Notes under the pieces: generated by a model | Told to the model about the DNA's origin: nothing | The model's input: only the letters and a program-made list of their open reading frames with translations | Database searches by the model: none | Source of the DNA: CAZRCG01 sp964598565 | GTDB lineage: Bacteria; Bdellovibrionota; UBA2394 | Reading direction: 5' to 3' | Assembly: GCA_964598565.1 (NCBI GenBank) | Contig: CAZRCG010000001.1 | Span: forward strand, 434,001-498,000 | Length of the DNA: 64,000 nucleotides | Position numbers and translations under genes: made by a program | Shown: positions 34,723 to 42,976 of the stretch, in pieces | Layout: every line of letters begins with the position of its first letter | Numbering within the stretch: position 1 is the first letter of the stretch

Positions 34723-35443
34723 GCGCTGCTAAACTCCTATAGCAGCTTTTCATGCGATTGGAATCAGTCGAGTCAGTTACTATCAGAAAGGGAATTTCTC
34801 GAGTATAAGTTCCAGAGCCACCTAAAGCATCGCCTGCTTGATGCACCCCTGCAATCGTCAATACCGCTCGATGAATCTCCCGATTCTCATAGGGCATTGT
34901 TCGAGCACTACCCACCGAAATATCATAAGGCCTCGGAATATTTGAAGGCAATACAGTAGCGATCACCTCCGTCGCACCCCCTGCCGCTTGAGGCCCCATC
35001 CAAAGTTGCAACTGGGTGACCCTCAAAGCACCAAAGATCGAGCCCACCTCAATAATTGGTAAATCGGTATCCCCCACCAAAACATTCGGATTAATATTAT
35101 TCAGAGGTGCTGGATTCGAGAACGAAAGTCGGTCGGGGTAAGGCCGCACGTTGAACTGAGCCTCCACAGTCGATATTTTAAACATACGATCGCATATATC
35201 GGGAATTTGAATAAAACTTTGAACCATATCGGCCAATCGATAAAAATCAGCCACCGCTGTTGTAGATCGACCGGCTGATCGGGTTACTTGCGTAAAAGAA
35301 AAGGCTGCGATGGCAAGAACGCTTGCAATCACCAAAGCAATCATCATTTCAACTAATGTAAACGCATCCCGCCTCCTAGATATATAAAACCTCGAACGAC
35401 AAGGCCTGCGAAAATTGTTCTTCTGAAAAAAAATTTGTCTCAT
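34700..35443 (-). CDS. Type IV pilin-like protein (minor pilin)
   Basis: A prepilin-type N-terminus appears after a basic leader: FTLVEMMIALVIASVLAIAAFSFTQ, with Glu at +5 of the mature sequence. The 247 aa product has the extended globular part expected of a minor pilin or pseudopilin of type IV pilus or type II secretion machinery. It overlaps the upstream pilin gene as ATGA. Confidence 0.88.
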   Translation of the reverse strand: MRQIFFQKNNFRRPCRSRFYISRRRDAFTLVEMMIALVIASVLAIAAFSFTQVTRSAGRSTTAVADFYRLADMVQSFIQIPDICDRMFKISTVEAQFNVRPYPDRLSFSNPAPLNNINPNVLVGDTDLPIIEVGSIFGALRVTQLQLWMGPQAAGGATEVIATVLPSNIPRPYDISVGSARTMPYENREIHRAVLTIAGVHQAGDALGGSGTYTREIPFLIVTDSTDSNRMKSCYRSLAAHEGTASY

Positions 35444-36096
35444 CGTCTAAACCCCTCAGCTAGTCCGCAGTCAGACCATCCTCGACAATGACAAAACTGA
35501 ATCGGCTGAGAGCCGGCGCCCGCTACTTGAACAATAAACCGCATATCGGAGCTTTCAAACGTTTGGAAACCCCCAATAAATCGAGACTGAGCACTATTGG
35601 TAGGATCGCCCACCGTCCTCCCCGTCACTTTGAGATGCAAATAATGAAAACGTCCTGGGATGTCCGAATTTCGATGCCTAAGACGAATGGCGTCCGACTC
35701 AAGAGTGATGTCAATAATTTGAACAACCGTTCCCGGCAAAACCACACCTTCTTGCAATACCAGATTTCCAATGACGATTCTGTTGATAGGTATGGCCTGA
35801 TCATCATGAGTTGTTGGCGTATTCAGAATAAAGTCACTGGCGTCGACATAGTCGGGGACCGAAATCGCGGCACCTCCATTTTGAAACATGGTACGACATG
35901 TATCTTTAATTTCGATCGCGCGTGCCACCGCTTCCATATAATGATCAAAATCAGTCTTAGCCCGAGAGGTCTCGTTTGACTGTTGGCTCACCTTCATCAT
36001 CACCATGCTGCCCGTCACCACAATGAGGCCAATCATCATAGCCCCAAGAACTTGAAGCAAGCCAAATGCTCGTTGTGGTTTAACAAACCAAGACAT
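35440..36096 (-). CDS. Minor pilin-like protein with non-canonical prepilin motif
   Basis: 218 aa with a single N-terminal hydrophobic helix: RAFGLLQVLGAMMIGLIVVTG. It has the layout of a type IV prepilin (short basic leader, helix, globular domain) but Gln stands where Glu+5 is usual, and Ala/Phe around the cleavage site replace Gly-Phe. This resembles the minor pilin PilV or a pseudopilin of the GspK type, but is not assignable. Flanked by two canonical prepilin genes, with which it should form a pilus tip complex. Confidence 0.75.
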   Translation of the reverse strand: MSWFVKPQRAFGLLQVLGAMMIGLIVVTGSMVMMKVSQQSNETSRAKTDFDHYMEAVARAIEIKDTCRTMFQNGGAAISVPDYVDASDFILNTPTTHDDQAIPINRIVIGNLVLQEGVVLPGTVVQIIDITLESDAIRLRHRNSDIPGRFHYLHLKVTGRTVGDPTNSAQSRFIGGFQTFESSDMRFIVQVAGAGSQPIQFCHCRGWSDCGLAEGFRR

Positions 36097-36107
36097 TATA
36101 AGATCCT

Positions 36108-36668
36108 CTACTGCCCTTCGTTGCAGACAAGAAAATTACTACGCGACTTAGCGGTTACGACAAAGGTATTCGCTGTCGCTCCATCGTTGTCCATATTAGC
36201 TTCTGCCGTGATGATATACCAAGGAAGTGCGGGATTAAACCAATCATCAAGTTCGGTATCTGCTACACAAGCACCGAAATCTGGAATAGCCTCATTACAA
36301 CCAGCCCCACCTCCTCCGGCATAGACGCGATACCGAAATCGAGATTGGCGATCGAGAGAGGCAAGAATATTCAAACCAGTCGCATTCCAGTTAGCATCGT
36401 CGTCAAAGTTGACAGCTCGCTTGGCCGGAACCGTAGCAGGATTTGCTGGTAGGGATCTGTAACACCCTGCTGCATTGCCAGCTCTAAAGTTTTCTTGAGC
36501 AATGCGAATAATTCCCATAGTGGCATAAGATTCTAAAATCTTTTGGCTTCGCACATGGCTTGTGTACATCGGAACAGAAACAGCCGCGAGGGTGGCGACC
36601 ACGATGACCACAATCATTAACTCCACAAGCGTCAAGCCTTTCGAGAGATGGCCCCTTAAGATCTTCAT
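36108..36668 (-). CDS. Type IV pilin-like protein (GLTLVELMIV)
   Basis: The prepilin motif is intact: SKGLTLVELMIVVIVVATLAAV, with Gly before the cleavage site and Glu+5. The 186 aa product has cysteines in the globular part (AAGCYRSLP, GAGCNEAI) that may pair. It belongs to the same cluster as the three neighbouring pilin-like genes. A major pilin gene is not obvious. Confidence 0.88.
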   Translation of the reverse strand: MKILRGHLSKGLTLVELMIVVIVVATLAAVSVPMYTSHVRSQKILESYATMGIIRIAQENFRAGNAAGCYRSLPANPATVPAKRAVNFDDDANWNATGLNILASLDRQSRFRYRVYAGGGGAGCNEAIPDFGACVADTELDDWFNPALPWYIITAEANMDNDGATANTFVVTAKSRSNFLVCNEGQ

Positions 36669-36744
36669 ACCTTTAGTATCTTATGTTTCAGAAGGTGCCA
36701 CAAGGGGTTGGAAATCGGACAAAAATGGGCCCATAGCATAAATG

Positions 36745-37383
36745 CTAATAATCATCGTTGTATATGCGAAGCGGTTCCTTGCGCACCTGAAAATTCTCTT
36801 GATGAAGAGTGGCTGTGATTATTTGAGTAACACCATCTCGATCGAGATCAGACCGTGCCCAAACAGTCACCTCTTCCACACCCGTCAGTGGACCACCCCA
36901 GTCGGATGCACCACTACAATATCCCGCTGCACCTCCCAATATAGGGCCAGGGCTAATTCGTAGCGTATAACTTACCGTACTTCCACCAGGCCTAAAACCC
37001 AGACGTCCAAAGCCCGGCGGAATAGGTCCGTACGCAGCAATGCCCGCAGCCGTTCCCCACTCGAGCGGAGCCGATTGAAGTACCGTAATATTACTTGCAG
37101 GATAATAGCCTGAAGTGCCTCCATCGTTGTCACCCCATGTGGTTATCCAACAAGGGGGTCGAGCGAGCCCCGTGGCTTTGTCAACATGCGGTTTATGCCA
37201 CCACTCTAACTCAAGCATTAGAAGTTGAGAAACAATATTGGGTCCTTCAATAGCGCGCGCCCTCAGAATATAGAGTCGATATACTGGAATAGAAATACCC
37301 GCCAGCACCACACCAATGACAATCGTCACCATAAGTTCTGTTAAGGTAAAACCGGAATGAAGTTTTTTTCCACGCCACGTCAT
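36745..37383 (-). CDS. Type IV pilin-like protein (GFTLTELMV)
   Basis: The leader MTWRGKKLHSG is followed by FTLTELMVTIVIGVVLAGIS, a canonical prepilin cleavage motif. The 212 aa mature part has a hydrophobic helix and a Gly/Trp-rich globular domain (YCSGASDWGGPL). The frame continues upstream to a GTG at 37392, but the ATG at 37383 follows GGGGTG at a proper distance. First gene of the four-gene pilin cluster, divergent from the metallo-hydrolase. Confidence 0.9.
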   Translation of the reverse strand: MTWRGKKLHSGFTLTELMVTIVIGVVLAGISIPVYRLYILRARAIEGPNIVSQLLMLELEWWHKPHVDKATGLARPPCWITTWGDNDGGTSGYYPASNITVLQSAPLEWGTAAGIAAYGPIPPGFGRLGFRPGGSTVSYTLRISPGPILGGAAGYCSGASDWGGPLTGVEEVTVWARSDLDRDGVTQIITATLHQENFQVRKEPLRIYNDDY

Positions 37384-37504
37384 TGATTTCACCCCTAGTA
37401 TCTCTCAAAACATCGCATTCCAGCAACAGGGGCCCCAGATGATGCCGCCAGAGACGCTTTCAAAGAATGACAGGCGCTACGATCTTAAGTACGAATGGTA
37501 AGTC

Positions 37505-38371
37505 GTGCAAATCGAAACGATTCAAATACTTGCTCTTGAAACGGGAACCTTCAAATTAGATGGTGGAGCCATGTTTGGAACTGTGGCAAAGCCGCTTTGG
37601 GAAAAAGCGATTGCTCCTGATGCACAAAATCGCATTCCTATGGCACTTCGTGTTCTGCTTCTAAGAGATTTCAAATCTGGCCGAAATCTCTTGATCGATA
37701 CCGGTATCGGCGAAAAATGGACCGAAAAAATGAAGGGGATCTACGCGATTGACCATTCCAAGTTTTCGCTTCTTTCGTCGCTGAACGCTCACGGATTGAA
37801 ACCCGAGGACATCAGCGATGTCCTTCTCACTCACTTACACTTTGACCATGCAGGTGGCGCGACCTACGAAGTAAGTCCAGGAATTTACCGTCCTCAGTTT
37901 CCGAAGGCTCGTTATTATATTCAAAAGGATAATTGGGATTGGGCGACGGCTCCCAATTCGCGTGAAGCCGCCAGCTATCTTCCTCAGAATTTCATGCCGC
38001 TCCAAGAAGCCGGCCAGCTGGTAATTTGCGACGGAGCAGACGCTCTTAAACATGAATTGAATTGGCCAGGGCTAGAAGTACGCCTTTCGTACGGCCATAC
38101 CATCGGCCTACAATGCCCGTTGATTCACGTGGATGAGGAGCGTTTCTTTTATCCGTCTGACCTTGTCCCAACATCGGCTCATATTCCGATTCCCTGGGTG
38201 ATGGGCTACGATATTCACGTCATCAAAGTCTTAGAAGAAAAAGAAGCGATTCTTCATGAGGCGTTACGTGATCGATGGATTTTTGTGTTTGAGCACGACC
38301 CAGTAATTGCGGCGTCTCGCATTGCGAAGGGCGCCAAACACTTTGAACGTGGCGAAGTGGTAAGACTCTAG
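37505..38371 (+). CDS. Metallo-beta-lactamase-fold hydrolase
   Basis: A zinc-dependent hydrolase of the lactonase/glyoxalase type. The signature HLHFDHAGG (residues about 111-119) supplies two metal-site histidines and Asp; further ligands are likely at YGHTIGLQCP and FEHDPV. The N-terminus IQILALETGTFKLDGG and the 288 aa length fit N-acyl-homoserine-lactone-lactonase-like members, but the substrate is unproven. The start is GTG at 37505; no ATG gives the family N-terminus. Codon choice is a little unlike its neighbours. The stop codon TAG overlaps the terminus of repeat D. Confidence 0.85.
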   Translation: MQIETIQILALETGTFKLDGGAMFGTVAKPLWEKAIAPDAQNRIPMALRVLLLRDFKSGRNLLIDTGIGEKWTEKMKGIYAIDHSKFSLLSSLNAHGLKPEDISDVLLTHLHFDHAGGATYEVSPGIYRPQFPKARYYIQKDNWDWATAPNSREAASYLPQNFMPLQEAGQLVICDGADALKHELNWPGLEVRLSYGHTIGLQCPLIHVDEERFFYPSDLVPTSAHIPIPWVMGYDIHVIKVLEEKEAILHEALRDRWIFVFEHDPVIAASRIAKGAKHFERGEVVRL

Positions 38372-38783
38372 GCTCTGTCCGGCGAATTTCGGAGATATTT
38401 CATTTGTAAATTCATTACAGATTCAATGGTAAGGCCTCTTCTCAGAAGACCGCCTTGGCGATTTGCATTTCAGAACAAAATTCGTAACCGGCTCCTTCGC
38501 GGCAAAACAATGAGCCGCTCGATCCACTAAAGGCGTGCCGCTCAGAGCTTCTGAGAAGAGGCCTTACCATTGAATCTCTCATCGCAGCCAAAAATGAAAA
38601 ATTTCGCAAACTCGGTCTGACCAGAAGCAACTACAAGTACTCGAGTATCATACCCAGCTTGATGACTCTCAAGTAATGAAGCGCCAGCGCCTGCTGCAGA
38701 TCGGTGGGCTCTGAGTCACTCGACTAAGAAAAGTTTAAGAAAAAATCTACGCTTCTCCTATGAAATTCGCCGGACAGAGCCTA
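38369..38783 (+). repeat. Structured intergenic repeat, copy D, with perfect 22-base terminal inverted repeats
   Basis: The left end TA-GGCTCTGTCCGGCGAATTTC (38369-38390) is repeated exactly, inverted, at 38762-38783. Inside, arms 38420-38448 and 38548-38576 are perfect 29-base complements, enclosing a core shared with B, C and E. Inner stem GCGGCA (38499-38504) with TGCCGC (38536-38541) changes in step with GCGGCC/GGCCGC in B and C. TA flanks both ends, as a TA target-site duplication would. The left TA plus G forms the hydrolase stop codon. Confidence 0.9.
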
Positions 38784-38912
38784 ATCCGCCCATTTCACAA
38801 AATGGCCCTGTCGCCGAAGAAGTAAAGGCGGAGTAACGGAGGCCTCCTTCACAAAGGCTTGCGCATTCGTGACATTATCCGAGCTATAGGCTCCCACATT
38901 CTGATTATTCAT
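38781..38912 (-). CDS. Short ORF or gene remnant between repeats D and E, 43 aa
   Basis: A short frame reads MNNQNVGAYSSDNVTNAQAF and, near its end, VTPPLLLRRQGHFVKWAD. The frame is open upstream for a further eleven codons (SSQSDDEGKPK) up to repeat E. Its stop TAG is formed by the right terminus of repeat D. Composition looks coding rather than random, so it may be the surviving 3' end of a gene cut by E, or a small gene. The segment TPPLLLRRQ resembles TPRLVVRRQ downstream of the gene at 1452-1967. No family known. Confidence 0.35.
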   Translation of the reverse strand: MNNQNVGAYSSDNVTNAQAFVKEASVTPPLLLRRQGHFVKWAD

Positions 38913-38947
38913 CTTGGGCTTGCCCTCGTCGTCGCTTTGGCTCGAAT

Positions 38948-39188
38948 ATCAAAAATATTTCATCTTTGACTGACGTTGAGAGATTTGAGGGCGGTGTCTT
39001 TTCTCAGAAGCTCTGAGCGGCCAGCGTCATGGGGATCGAGAGGCTTACTTGTTGGCCGCGAAGGAGCCGGTCACTTATTTGTTTTGAAATGCAAATCGCG
39101 AAGGCGGTCTTGTGAGAAAAGAAACCGCCCTCAAATCTGCAACGAATCTACAAATGAAATATTTCCGATATTCGCCGGCCAAAGCCTA
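38948..39188 (-). repeat. Structured intergenic repeat, copy E
   Basis: Arms 38982-39010 and 39109-39137 pair at 27 of 29 positions, with a sequence unlike D or B. The reverse-complemented core matches copies B and D (ACCGCCTTCGCGATTTGC, CTCGATC...). The right end on the minus strand reads TAGGCTTTGGCCGGCGAATATCGG; its TAG is the xseA stop codon. Left end (CTCGAATATCAAAAATATTTC) mirrors the element terminus. Opposite orientation to D, forming an inverted pair about 800 bases long. Confidence 0.88.
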
Positions 39189-40493
39189 AGAACTAACTCT
39201 CGCGGTGATACGCCCCTTCGCCAATTCAATCAAAAGCTTGTCACCCATTCGAATATCGGACGCTTTTTTTACAAGCTTGTCCGAGTCAACCAAGCGCACA
39301 ATACTATAGCCGCGGCCCATGATCGCTTTTGGATCAAGTAGACGCAACTTCTGCACGAGCGCATCAAGCACCCATTGACGTCGCTGACATGAGTCTTTAG
39401 AAATTCGCAACAATAACTGATGCGCATGATCATGCCTCTGACGAAACTGCTGAAGAAGCGCCACGGGACTGCGATGCACCAACGAGGCGCGTGACTCTTG
39501 ATAATGTCGCCAGCATTCGTGAATCTTCTTTTCTAAAGATCGAATCATTTTCTGAAGTAGGTCATCGACCTTCATCGTCACAATTTCAAACTTTGATTGA
39601 ATTCTCAAAAGTCGACTCACGAGATGATCTACTTTGTCGTAAATCTCGGCTTTATTGGATACCACCAACTCAGCAGCGGCCGAAGGTGTGGGAGCTCTTA
39701 AATCGGCAACGAAATCGGCGATCGTAAAATCAATTTCATGTCCCACGGCAGAGATCACCGGAATTGTAGATTCAAATAAGGCTCGCGCTACGACTTCTTC
39801 GTTGAACGCCCAGAGGTCTTCTATACTGCCGCCGCCTCGACCCACAATCAGCACATCGAGCGAAGGAAAAAATTTGTTTAACGCACGTACGGCGGCTGCA
39901 ATTTCTTGACCAGCACCGTCGCCCTGAACCTTCACCGGAAAAATAAGAACTTCCAGGCCCGCAAAGCGCCGAGATAAAATCGTCAACATATCGCGAACGG
40001 CCGCTCCCGAAGGAGAGGTCACCAGGCCAACCGCTTTAGGAAAACGTGGAAGAGGCCGCTTTCGAGTCGTTTCAAAAAGGCCTTCAGCTTCGAGCTTTCT
40101 TTTCAGCTGCTCAAAAGCTAACTGCAACGCTCCCAGACCTTCGGGCTCGCATCGTGAAATGACAATCTGATAATTTCCGCGTGGGGGAAACACCGTAACC
40201 CGACCCGTCACCACCACCTTGAGACCGTCGTGTATTTTAAATTTAAGATTCGCATTCGCGCCTCGAAACATCACAGCCGAAATCGTGGCGCCCTGGTCTT
40301 TGAGAGAAAAATAAAAATGTCCTGAAGGATGGGCCTTAAAATTACTGACTTCTCCAATCACCGAAACCTCTGAAAATTGATTCTCGAGTTGGCCTTTGAT
40401 TTTGTCAGTCAACTCAGTGACGGTCAGCGCGGTGGATTTAGAAAGGTCGTTTTGCGACGCAGACACAGCATTCATCGGACGATAAGAACTCAC
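39186..40493 (-). CDS. xseA: Exodeoxyribonuclease VII large subunit
   Basis: The nuclease subunit that degrades single-stranded DNA to oligonucleotides in repair. N-terminal OB-fold (LTDKIKGQLENQFSEVSVIGEVSNFK, HPSGHFYFSLKD), then the catalytic core with GRGGGSIEDLWAFNEE and SAVGHEIDFTIADFVADLRAPTPSAAAE. The C-terminal coiled part is present (KLRLLDPKAIMGRGYSIV). The start is GTG 40493 or ATG 40475; both give the family core. No xseB follows. The stop is made by the end of repeat E. Confidence 0.94.
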   Translation of the reverse strand: MSSYRPMNAVSASQNDLSKSTALTVTELTDKIKGQLENQFSEVSVIGEVSNFKAHPSGHFYFSLKDQGATISAVMFRGANANLKFKIHDGLKVVVTGRVTVFPPRGNYQIVISRCEPEGLGALQLAFEQLKRKLEAEGLFETTRKRPLPRFPKAVGLVTSPSGAAVRDMLTILSRRFAGLEVLIFPVKVQGDGAGQEIAAAVRALNKFFPSLDVLIVGRGGGSIEDLWAFNEEVVARALFESTIPVISAVGHEIDFTIADFVADLRAPTPSAAAELVVSNKAEIYDKVDHLVSRLLRIQSKFEIVTMKVDDLLQKMIRSLEKKIHECWRHYQESRASLVHRSPVALLQQFRQRHDHAHQLLLRISKDSCQRRQWVLDALVQKLRLLDPKAIMGRGYSIVRLVDSDKLVKKASDIRMGDKLLIELAKGRITARVSS

Positions 40494-40571
40494 CTATAAA
40501 AATTAATCAACCAATTGGCGATCTTAGACCCACCCCTTACGCAGCGCGCCAAATGTCTTCACAATAAGATC

Positions 40572-40901
40572 ATGGGGATAGTGCTTTTACTGAGCTTGAC
40601 GCTGGTTGCGTCTGATATGAGTCCGTATGCCAATCATATCGCCATTCTTCAGCAGACCGAGGGTCAGCATCTGGCGATTCTTAAGCGACAGGCTCTTCTA
40701 CAGCTGGCAGAGACAGATACCTTAGACTCTTTACGCATCATTCATCATTTTCACTATGAATGGGTTCGAAACCCAGATTCGATGAAAGGATTATCCAACT
40801 TTGACGCTAAAAATCTGCGGTACTTCGCCAAATCTCTTTTACAGATGAAAAAATCCTCTGAACGCCTTGCGAGCAGTCCCATTCCAGATCGTAGAAATTA
40901 A
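40572..40901 (+). CDS. Small secreted protein, 109 aa
   Basis: A short plus-strand gene between the xseA start and a convergent unknown gene. The ATG at 40572 gives a signal-like start (MGIVLLLSLTLVASDMS). The rest is helical and charged (ILKRQALLQLAETDTLDSLRIIHHFHYEWV). No family was recognised. It is included because the hydrophobic N-terminus has a convincing export pattern; an upstream ATG at 40515 is possible but adds a hydrophilic lead. Confidence 0.45.
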   Translation: MGIVLLLSLTLVASDMSPYANHIAILQQTEGQHLAILKRQALLQLAETDTLDSLRIIHHFHYEWVRNPDSMKGLSNFDAKNLRYFAKSLLQMKKSSERLASSPIPDRRN

Positions 40902-40950
40902 GGGGCTGTTGCCAAACGCCCATCTGCTTCAGATATTTCTCGCCAGCCCC

Positions 40951-42972
40951 CTACCGAATAACGATGCCGCATTTGTGCACAAGCTCGTCGTATTCTTTAC
41001 TTAGAAACAAAATTAAAAATGAACGAAGAGTTGGCAGGTGGCGCAGCAGCTCCGACGGAGAAAATGACTTCCACTGCGCTTCAGGAATTTCTCGCAGTCG
41101 GGTTTCGAGCTCTGTCATAAAACGCAAAATAGTCGCCATCGGAACGCCCGAAAGAAGTCCCCCTCTGAAAAAACGATCGGCTAGGGCCCCAGGCTCAAAC
41201 AAACCATCTTGAAAATCGCTGAGGGCTTGAAGACCGCCAAATATCAAAAATCGCATCGTCTCAAGATCCCCATGAAAGCCGCGCGTAGGGTTTAGCTCCA
41301 GAATAGACTCCGGCAATCTTAAACAAAAAGGAATCTCTAACTCGGGCACAAGCCGCACCTTTAGTCGATGCTCACCCTTCAGGGAAAGTCCTAAAATTTG
41401 AGCAACTTTCTCAGCAAGCTTTTCGATCTCTATTGCTGGCTGACCCTGTATCGGTTTTCCAGAATATACCGATGTCTGAAATAATTTTGAATTGAGAGGC
41501 ATGGCGGGTAACAAAGCCCCCTCTTGCGCCATTCCCCATAAATGATAGCGCCTCTTGCCCCCCGCCGCTGGCTCTTGCAGATCTCCTCGCTCAGAAAAAA
41601 AGAGTCGAAGCAAAAGACTGGCACGCGAGTCATAAGATGATCGTTTCCACAGTAAAAGACGATGCAATGGCTGAATCTTGAGCGCGCTATCAATAAACTC
41701 TTGCCTCAAATGCTTGAGGCGATAGGGCGAAGTTGCCTCCAATAGAAGATCAAGAATAAATTCACGTTGATCGGACTCCATCGCGCCTTCAAGTACCGCC
41801 GATACCAACAAGCGCTGAAGATCTTCTAGAGTGCCAGCTTCTTTTGAAGCCTCTAATAATCGATCTAACAAATCAACTCGAACGTCAGGACAAGTCTGCC
41901 ACCAGAGTTTGAGCCGATCCCACTGGCCCTTCGCGTCGCCGAAAAGTTCTCGCAGGGCTAAAGCGCGCTCAAATTGCAGACCGAATACTTTTTCATGATC
42001 TTGTTCTAAAGATCTTAGCTGGGTCTCGTCGACCACGATCAGCCTTTGAAGTGCCAGCTCCAGAATTCGAGCCGCCGAGTCCACTCGTTCCTTCAGACTG
42101 GGACTCTCTCGATGAATCACAGAAAGACTTTCGAACTCCAACGATCGATCTAAAGTCAAATGGGCCTGTTTCAAACTGACAAGAGCCCGCTCATAAGGTG
42201 CCTTAATACGCCTGAGAACTTGTTCCACGCGCAGATCTCCCACATTCCAGTGCGCGGCCAACAAAAGGCGGCAGGTCCATAGTTCGTCATCACAGAGAAT
42301 GGCCTGGCTCAACAAAAGTTCGTTTCTACTAAAGTCATCTGGCGATGTATCAAGCAGGGCATCGACATCTATCAAGAGTCGCCAGTACGTATGATGCAAT
42401 TCTAAAGAGAGATCCAAGCTTTGTGGCGTATAAAACGCTCGCCATTCATGCTTCTGCTCCCACGCCAACTGAAGCCACCGACATACAATGGTTGTCTTTT
42501 GGCGCGCCGCCACCGTATTCAATATCTGAGCTATCCAACGCTCTAAAATATCGGCGCCTACTTGATCTTTCTTCTCCCATAGCAATTCTAATATTTCATC
42601 GGTTAATAAGAATGAATCGGGATCGGCCACGATAAAACGCGAAACAATGGCATCTTGCTTTTCTAAGGGAGTTAAAAACTTGAGAGCCTCTTGAATGAGA
42701 GGTCGATCGGCCTCGCTATGTGTGGGAACAAGAGTCGTAAGATTCTGAATGAGAGCTTCACGAACGCGACTAGAGGCCTGGACTTTACCCGATTTTAAGT
42801 CGTCCACAATCAAACTGAGCGGCAATCGAAGCTCATCCAAAATAAACTCGTAAAAATCTTGAGAAATTCCGTGACCTCGCAGCGACACAAACCAGTCTAG
42901 TTTGTCCTGACTTTTACGAAAGGCTCTCTCAAGATTCTTTCGCACCAGAGGAGATTCTACAAAAAGACTCAT
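40951..42972 (-). CDS. Large hypothetical helical protein, 673 aa
   Basis: I do not recognise this family. The protein is almost entirely helical with frequent Leu-rich segments (LLLSQAILCDDELWTCRLLLAAHWNV, REFILDLLLEATSPYRLKH), suggesting HEAT- or TPR-like solenoid repeats. The C-terminal 170 residues look different (FCLRLPESILELNPTRGFHGDLETMRFLIFGG), resembling tails of bacterial glycosyl-hydrolase-like or TPR-associated proteins only in general composition. No signal peptide. The gene follows ctpA by four bases on the same strand, so it may belong to the FtsEX-CtpA operon. Confidence 0.65.
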   Translation of the reverse strand: MSLFVESPLVRKNLERAFRKSQDKLDWFVSLRGHGISQDFYEFILDELRLPLSLIVDDLKSGKVQASSRVREALIQNLTTLVPTHSEADRPLIQEALKFLTPLEKQDAIVSRFIVADPDSFLLTDEILELLWEKKDQVGADILERWIAQILNTVAARQKTTIVCRWLQLAWEQKHEWRAFYTPQSLDLSLELHHTYWRLLIDVDALLDTSPDDFSRNELLLSQAILCDDELWTCRLLLAAHWNVGDLRVEQVLRRIKAPYERALVSLKQAHLTLDRSLEFESLSVIHRESPSLKERVDSAARILELALQRLIVVDETQLRSLEQDHEKVFGLQFERALALRELFGDAKGQWDRLKLWWQTCPDVRVDLLDRLLEASKEAGTLEDLQRLLVSAVLEGAMESDQREFILDLLLEATSPYRLKHLRQEFIDSALKIQPLHRLLLWKRSSYDSRASLLLRLFFSERGDLQEPAAGGKRRYHLWGMAQEGALLPAMPLNSKLFQTSVYSGKPIQGQPAIEIEKLAEKVAQILGLSLKGEHRLKVRLVPELEIPFCLRLPESILELNPTRGFHGDLETMRFLIFGGLQALSDFQDGLFEPGALADRFFRGGLLSGVPMATILRFMTELETRLREIPEAQWKSFSPSELLRHLPTLRSFLILFLSKEYDELVHKCGIVIR

Positions 42973-42976
42973 GCTC

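Noticed and set aside
40768..40782. TGGGTTCGAAACCCA resembles a tRNA T-arm.
   Set aside because: It lies inside a possible small coding frame and no acceptor, D or anticodon stems surround it. It is a chance palindrome.
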